From: Bradyrhizobium neotropicale
GTDB taxonomy: Bacteria; Pseudomonadota; Alphaproteobacteria; Rhizobiales; Xanthobacteraceae
Direction of reading: 5' to 3'
Length of the DNA stretch: 43,931 nt
Assembly: GCF_001641695.1 (NCBI RefSeq)
Contig: NZ_LSEF01000119.1
Span: forward strand, 1-43,931
A program made the position numbers and the translations under genes. Under the pieces are notes generated by a model. That model was not told the DNA's origin. It saw only the letters and a program-made list of their open reading frames with translations, and ran no database searches. Below, in pieces: positions 42,486 to 43,931 of this stretch (position 1 is its first letter; each line of letters starts with the position of its first letter).

Positions 42486-43600
42486 TCTTTGGCGGCAACT
42501 GGATAGGCGCGACCGAGTTTGGCGCGGGCTTTGTCGGTTGTGAACATCCATTTGATGCGGTCTCGCGCCTTGTTTCGCTGCCGTTGCCATGCTGCGATTT
42601 CTTTTCGAAGCCTTTTGGGATCGTCGATGCGACGGCCGAGACACTGGCGCTGCAGCACGCTGATCTCGCACTCGACCATATTGAGCCAGCTGGCGTGTTT
42701 CGGGGTGTAGTGGAACTCGAGGCGGCGCAGGATGCGACGGGCCTCGGCAGGCGCAAATGCCTGATATAGCGCGCCGGCCGTATGAATCGACAGATTGTCC
42801 TGCACCACACGGATGCAGGCGGCATTGGGATAGTGGACGTCGACGAGTTCGCGCATGCAGTGCGCGTAGTCGACCGCGGCGCGGTGGTCTGTAACCTTGA
42901 CATTGCGCCAGCCGCGATGCGGATCGAAGGTGACGAAGAGATTGACGGTACCGTTGCGGCGATATTCGTAATCGTAGCGCTCGCGCTGTCCCGGTTGGGC
43001 AGGGATCGGCTGGCGTACCTCGCCGATCAGCTGGACTGGGGTCTCGTCGAAGCAAACCAGGGGCCGCTCGGGATCCGGCGCCTCGGCGTAGAGATCGAGC
43101 ACATCCTCCATCCGGGCGACGTATTCGCCGTCGACATGAGGAATGCACCACATATCCCGGCGCCACGGCTTGAGGTCGTTGTCGGCCAGCCGGCGGCGCA
43201 CGGTCTCGCCCGACAGGCTGGCGTGATCGGTGAGCTTGACCATCGCGTCGGCCAGCAATGTCAGCGTCCAGCGTTTGCGGCCGGCGGGCGGCTTGGCGCA
43301 TGCCGTCGCCACCAGCAGGGCCTCTTCCTTGCCTGTCAGCTTGCGTTCCGCGCCCGGACGCGGCTCCTCACTCAAGGCCCGCTCCAGATTGCCTTCTACG
43401 AAACGGCGTTTGGTCCGGCCGACGGTGGAAAGGCTGACCCGGACGGTTCGGGCAATCTCCGCGTCGCAGCTGCCTGAATCGGCCGCCAGCACAATCTGAG
43501 CCCGTTTGAGTTTGCGGGCGGAATGCGTGCCGCCGCCGAGCATTGCCGTCAGTTCGTCCCGCTCGGCTTGGCTCAATTCGACCCGATAACGTACATTCAT
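42470..43600 (-). CDS. IS630-family DDE transposase
   Basis: A 376-residue transposase. The N-terminal helix-turn-helix pair (about 28-150) with SARKLKRAQIVLAAD, VRVSLSTVGRTKRRF and LSGETVRRRLADNDLKPWRRDMW binds the ends. The catalytic triad is Asp185 (VCFDETP), Asp268 (VVQDNLSIH) and Glu310 (SWLNMVECEIS). It catalyses cut-and-paste transposition into TA. ATG 43600 follows AAGGAGGCGAAGC. The final codons (ESKPL, stop) are read from the left inverted repeat. It looks intact with no frameshift. Confidence 0.95.
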   Translation of the reverse strand: MNVRYRVELSQAERDELTAMLGGGTHSARKLKRAQIVLAADSGSCDAEIARTVRVSLSTVGRTKRRFVEGNLERALSEEPRPGAERKLTGKEEALLVATACAKPPAGRKRWTLTLLADAMVKLTDHASLSGETVRRRLADNDLKPWRRDMWCIPHVDGEYVARMEDVLDLYAEAPDPERPLVCFDETPVQLIGEVRQPIPAQPGQRERYDYEYRRNGTVNLFVTFDPHRGWRNVKVTDHRAAVDYAHCMRELVDVHYPNAACIRVVQDNLSIHTAGALYQAFAPAEARRILRRLEFHYTPKHASWLNMVECEISVLQRQCLGRRIDDPKRLRKEIAAWQRQRNKARDRIKWMFTTDKARAKLGRAYPVAAKESKPL

Positions 43601-43605
43601 GCTTC

Positions 43606-43622
43606 GCCTCCTTGTCGGAGGC
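43606..43622. promoter_or_regulatory. Palindrome in the IS630 divergent promoter
   Basis: GCCTCC-N5-GGAGGC with perfect 6-bp arms sits in the 38-base gap between transposase and passenger starts. One arm supplies the transposase ribosome site; the other lies 17 bases before the passenger start. It could be the passenger protein's operator or an mRNA hairpin. Confidence 0.45.
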
Positions 43623-43638
43623 CGGGACGAATCCAGCT

Positions 43639-43920
43639 ATGAGTCAAAAATCAGGCGCGCACTTCACCGAGAAGCAGGGACACTATCTCGCTTTCATCCA
43701 TACCTACTCGTACATGTTCGGACAGCCGCCCGCCGAGGCCGACATCCAGCGGCATTTCCGCGTCAGCCCGCCGTCAGTCCACCAGATGATCCTCACCCTC
43801 GAACGCAACGGGTTCATTCGTCGCCAGCCCGGCGTCGCTCGAAGCATCGAGATCCTCTTGCCACCCGAAAAGTTGCCTATCCTCGGATGGCTCGGTATCA
43901 AAACGTCAAAATCACTGTGA
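43639..43920 (+). CDS. LexA/MarR-like winged-helix passenger protein of the IS630 element
   Basis: A 93-residue DNA-binding protein without a protease or ligand domain. The winged helix covers about 12-75 with HFTEKQGHYLAFIHTYSYM, PPAEADIQRHFRV (LexA-like first helices), SPPSVHQMILTLERNGF (recognition helix) and the wing IRRQPGVARSIEIL. Its stop (43918-43920) lies in the right inverted repeat. The ribosome site is poor (GGAGG about 17 bases upstream), so weak or leaderless translation is possible. Similar small proteins accompany IS630 elements in other bacteria (recall). It may repress the transposase gene or help at the ends. An alternative frame over the same DNA is a shadow. Confidence 0.82.
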   Translation: MSQKSGAHFTEKQGHYLAFIHTYSYMFGQPPAEADIQRHFRVSPPSVHQMILTLERNGFIRRQPGVARSIEILLPPEKLPILGWLGIKTSKSL

Positions 43921-43928
43921 TGAACCAC
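43905..43928. repeat. Right terminal inverted repeat of the IS630 element
   Basis: 24 bp, inverted copy of 42462-42485 with one mismatch. It contains the passenger stop codon. Only TAG remains after it before the window ends. Confidence 0.92.
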
Positions 43929-43931
43929 TAG

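Larger units (their letters stand above)
42460..43930. mobile_element. Complete IS630-family insertion sequence with winged-helix passenger
   Basis: The element has 24-bp terminal inverted repeats with one mismatch (42462-42485 and 43905-43928) beginning GTGGTTCATCACAG. TA flanks each end (42460-42461 and 43929-43930), the target dinucleotide of IS630 elements. It carries a transposase gene on the minus strand and a divergent small gene on the plus strand, whose stops both fall inside the repeats. The outer context is CTAG at both ends. The high identity of the ends and intact genes suggest recent activity. Confidence 0.93.

Noticed and set aside
43599..43931. A plus-strand open frame running through the right IS end
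   Set aside because: It is out of frame with the winged-helix passenger and has no protein-like pattern; the passenger frame is clearly the coding one.

Overview
The window looks like a chromosomal segment from a Bradyrhizobium-type alphaproteobacterium (Nitrobacteraceae). The reasons are high GC, strongly biased third codon positions, the gene families present, and several intergenic palindromic repeats of the kind scattered through Bradyrhizobium genomes. Only sequence reading supports the species guess. Nothing here looks like a tRNA, rRNA or CRISPR array. About 31 genes are supported, and nearly all are intact except the chemoreceptor cut by the left edge.

Layout. (1) 1-2021: a truncated chemoreceptor. 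(2) 2269-9504: an alcohol-oxidation signalling block. A FIST-domain protein overlaps a hybrid histidine kinase by 4 bp (a NosP/NahK-like pair). Facing it are two tandem LuxR-type response regulators, a XoxJ-cytochrome c fusion and a lanthanide-type XoxF methanol dehydrogenase. A strong terminator separates xoxF from the fusion gene. (3) 9505-10568: a 1-kb non-coding stretch with a palindromic repeat. (4) 10569-14348: a form II CO-dehydrogenase-like operon (small, large, medium) ending in a perfect terminator, then a class III CoA-transferase/racemase behind an AT-rich inverted repeat. (5) 15822-24329: tyrosine/homogentisate catabolism. It holds hppD with a divergent Lrp/AsnC regulator, fumarylacetoacetase, homogentisate dioxygenase, an MBL-fold protein, a DUF2783 protein and an FAD monooxygenase, with a divergent MarR regulator over a 20-bp palindrome. 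(6) 24456-32230: a lactonase-like MBL hydrolase, a caspase-fold TPR protein that has lost both catalytic residues, an OmpA protein, and an RND pump whose adaptor lacks the usual helical hairpin. (7) 32255-42455: a Crp-family regulator, AsmA, a large membrane nucleotide cyclase with GAF domain, an LTXXQ-type periplasmic protein, a LysM protein and two proteins not recognised. (8) 42460-43930: a complete IS630-family element carrying a small winged-helix passenger gene. Both of its genes end inside the terminal inverted repeats.

How it fits together. Region 2 reads as sensor, kinase, regulators and periplasmic methanol (or other alcohol) oxidation with its own electron acceptor. Regions 4 and 5 add oxidation of small carbon compounds and aromatic amino acid breakdown to fumarate and acetoacetate. 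Regions 6 and 7 are envelope and second-messenger functions. Two CRP-type sites (25360-25375 and 33021-33036) may tie the Crp-family protein to its own promoter and to the lactonase-like gene. The window ends one base after the IS630 target dinucleotide, which suggests an assembly break at a multicopy element.
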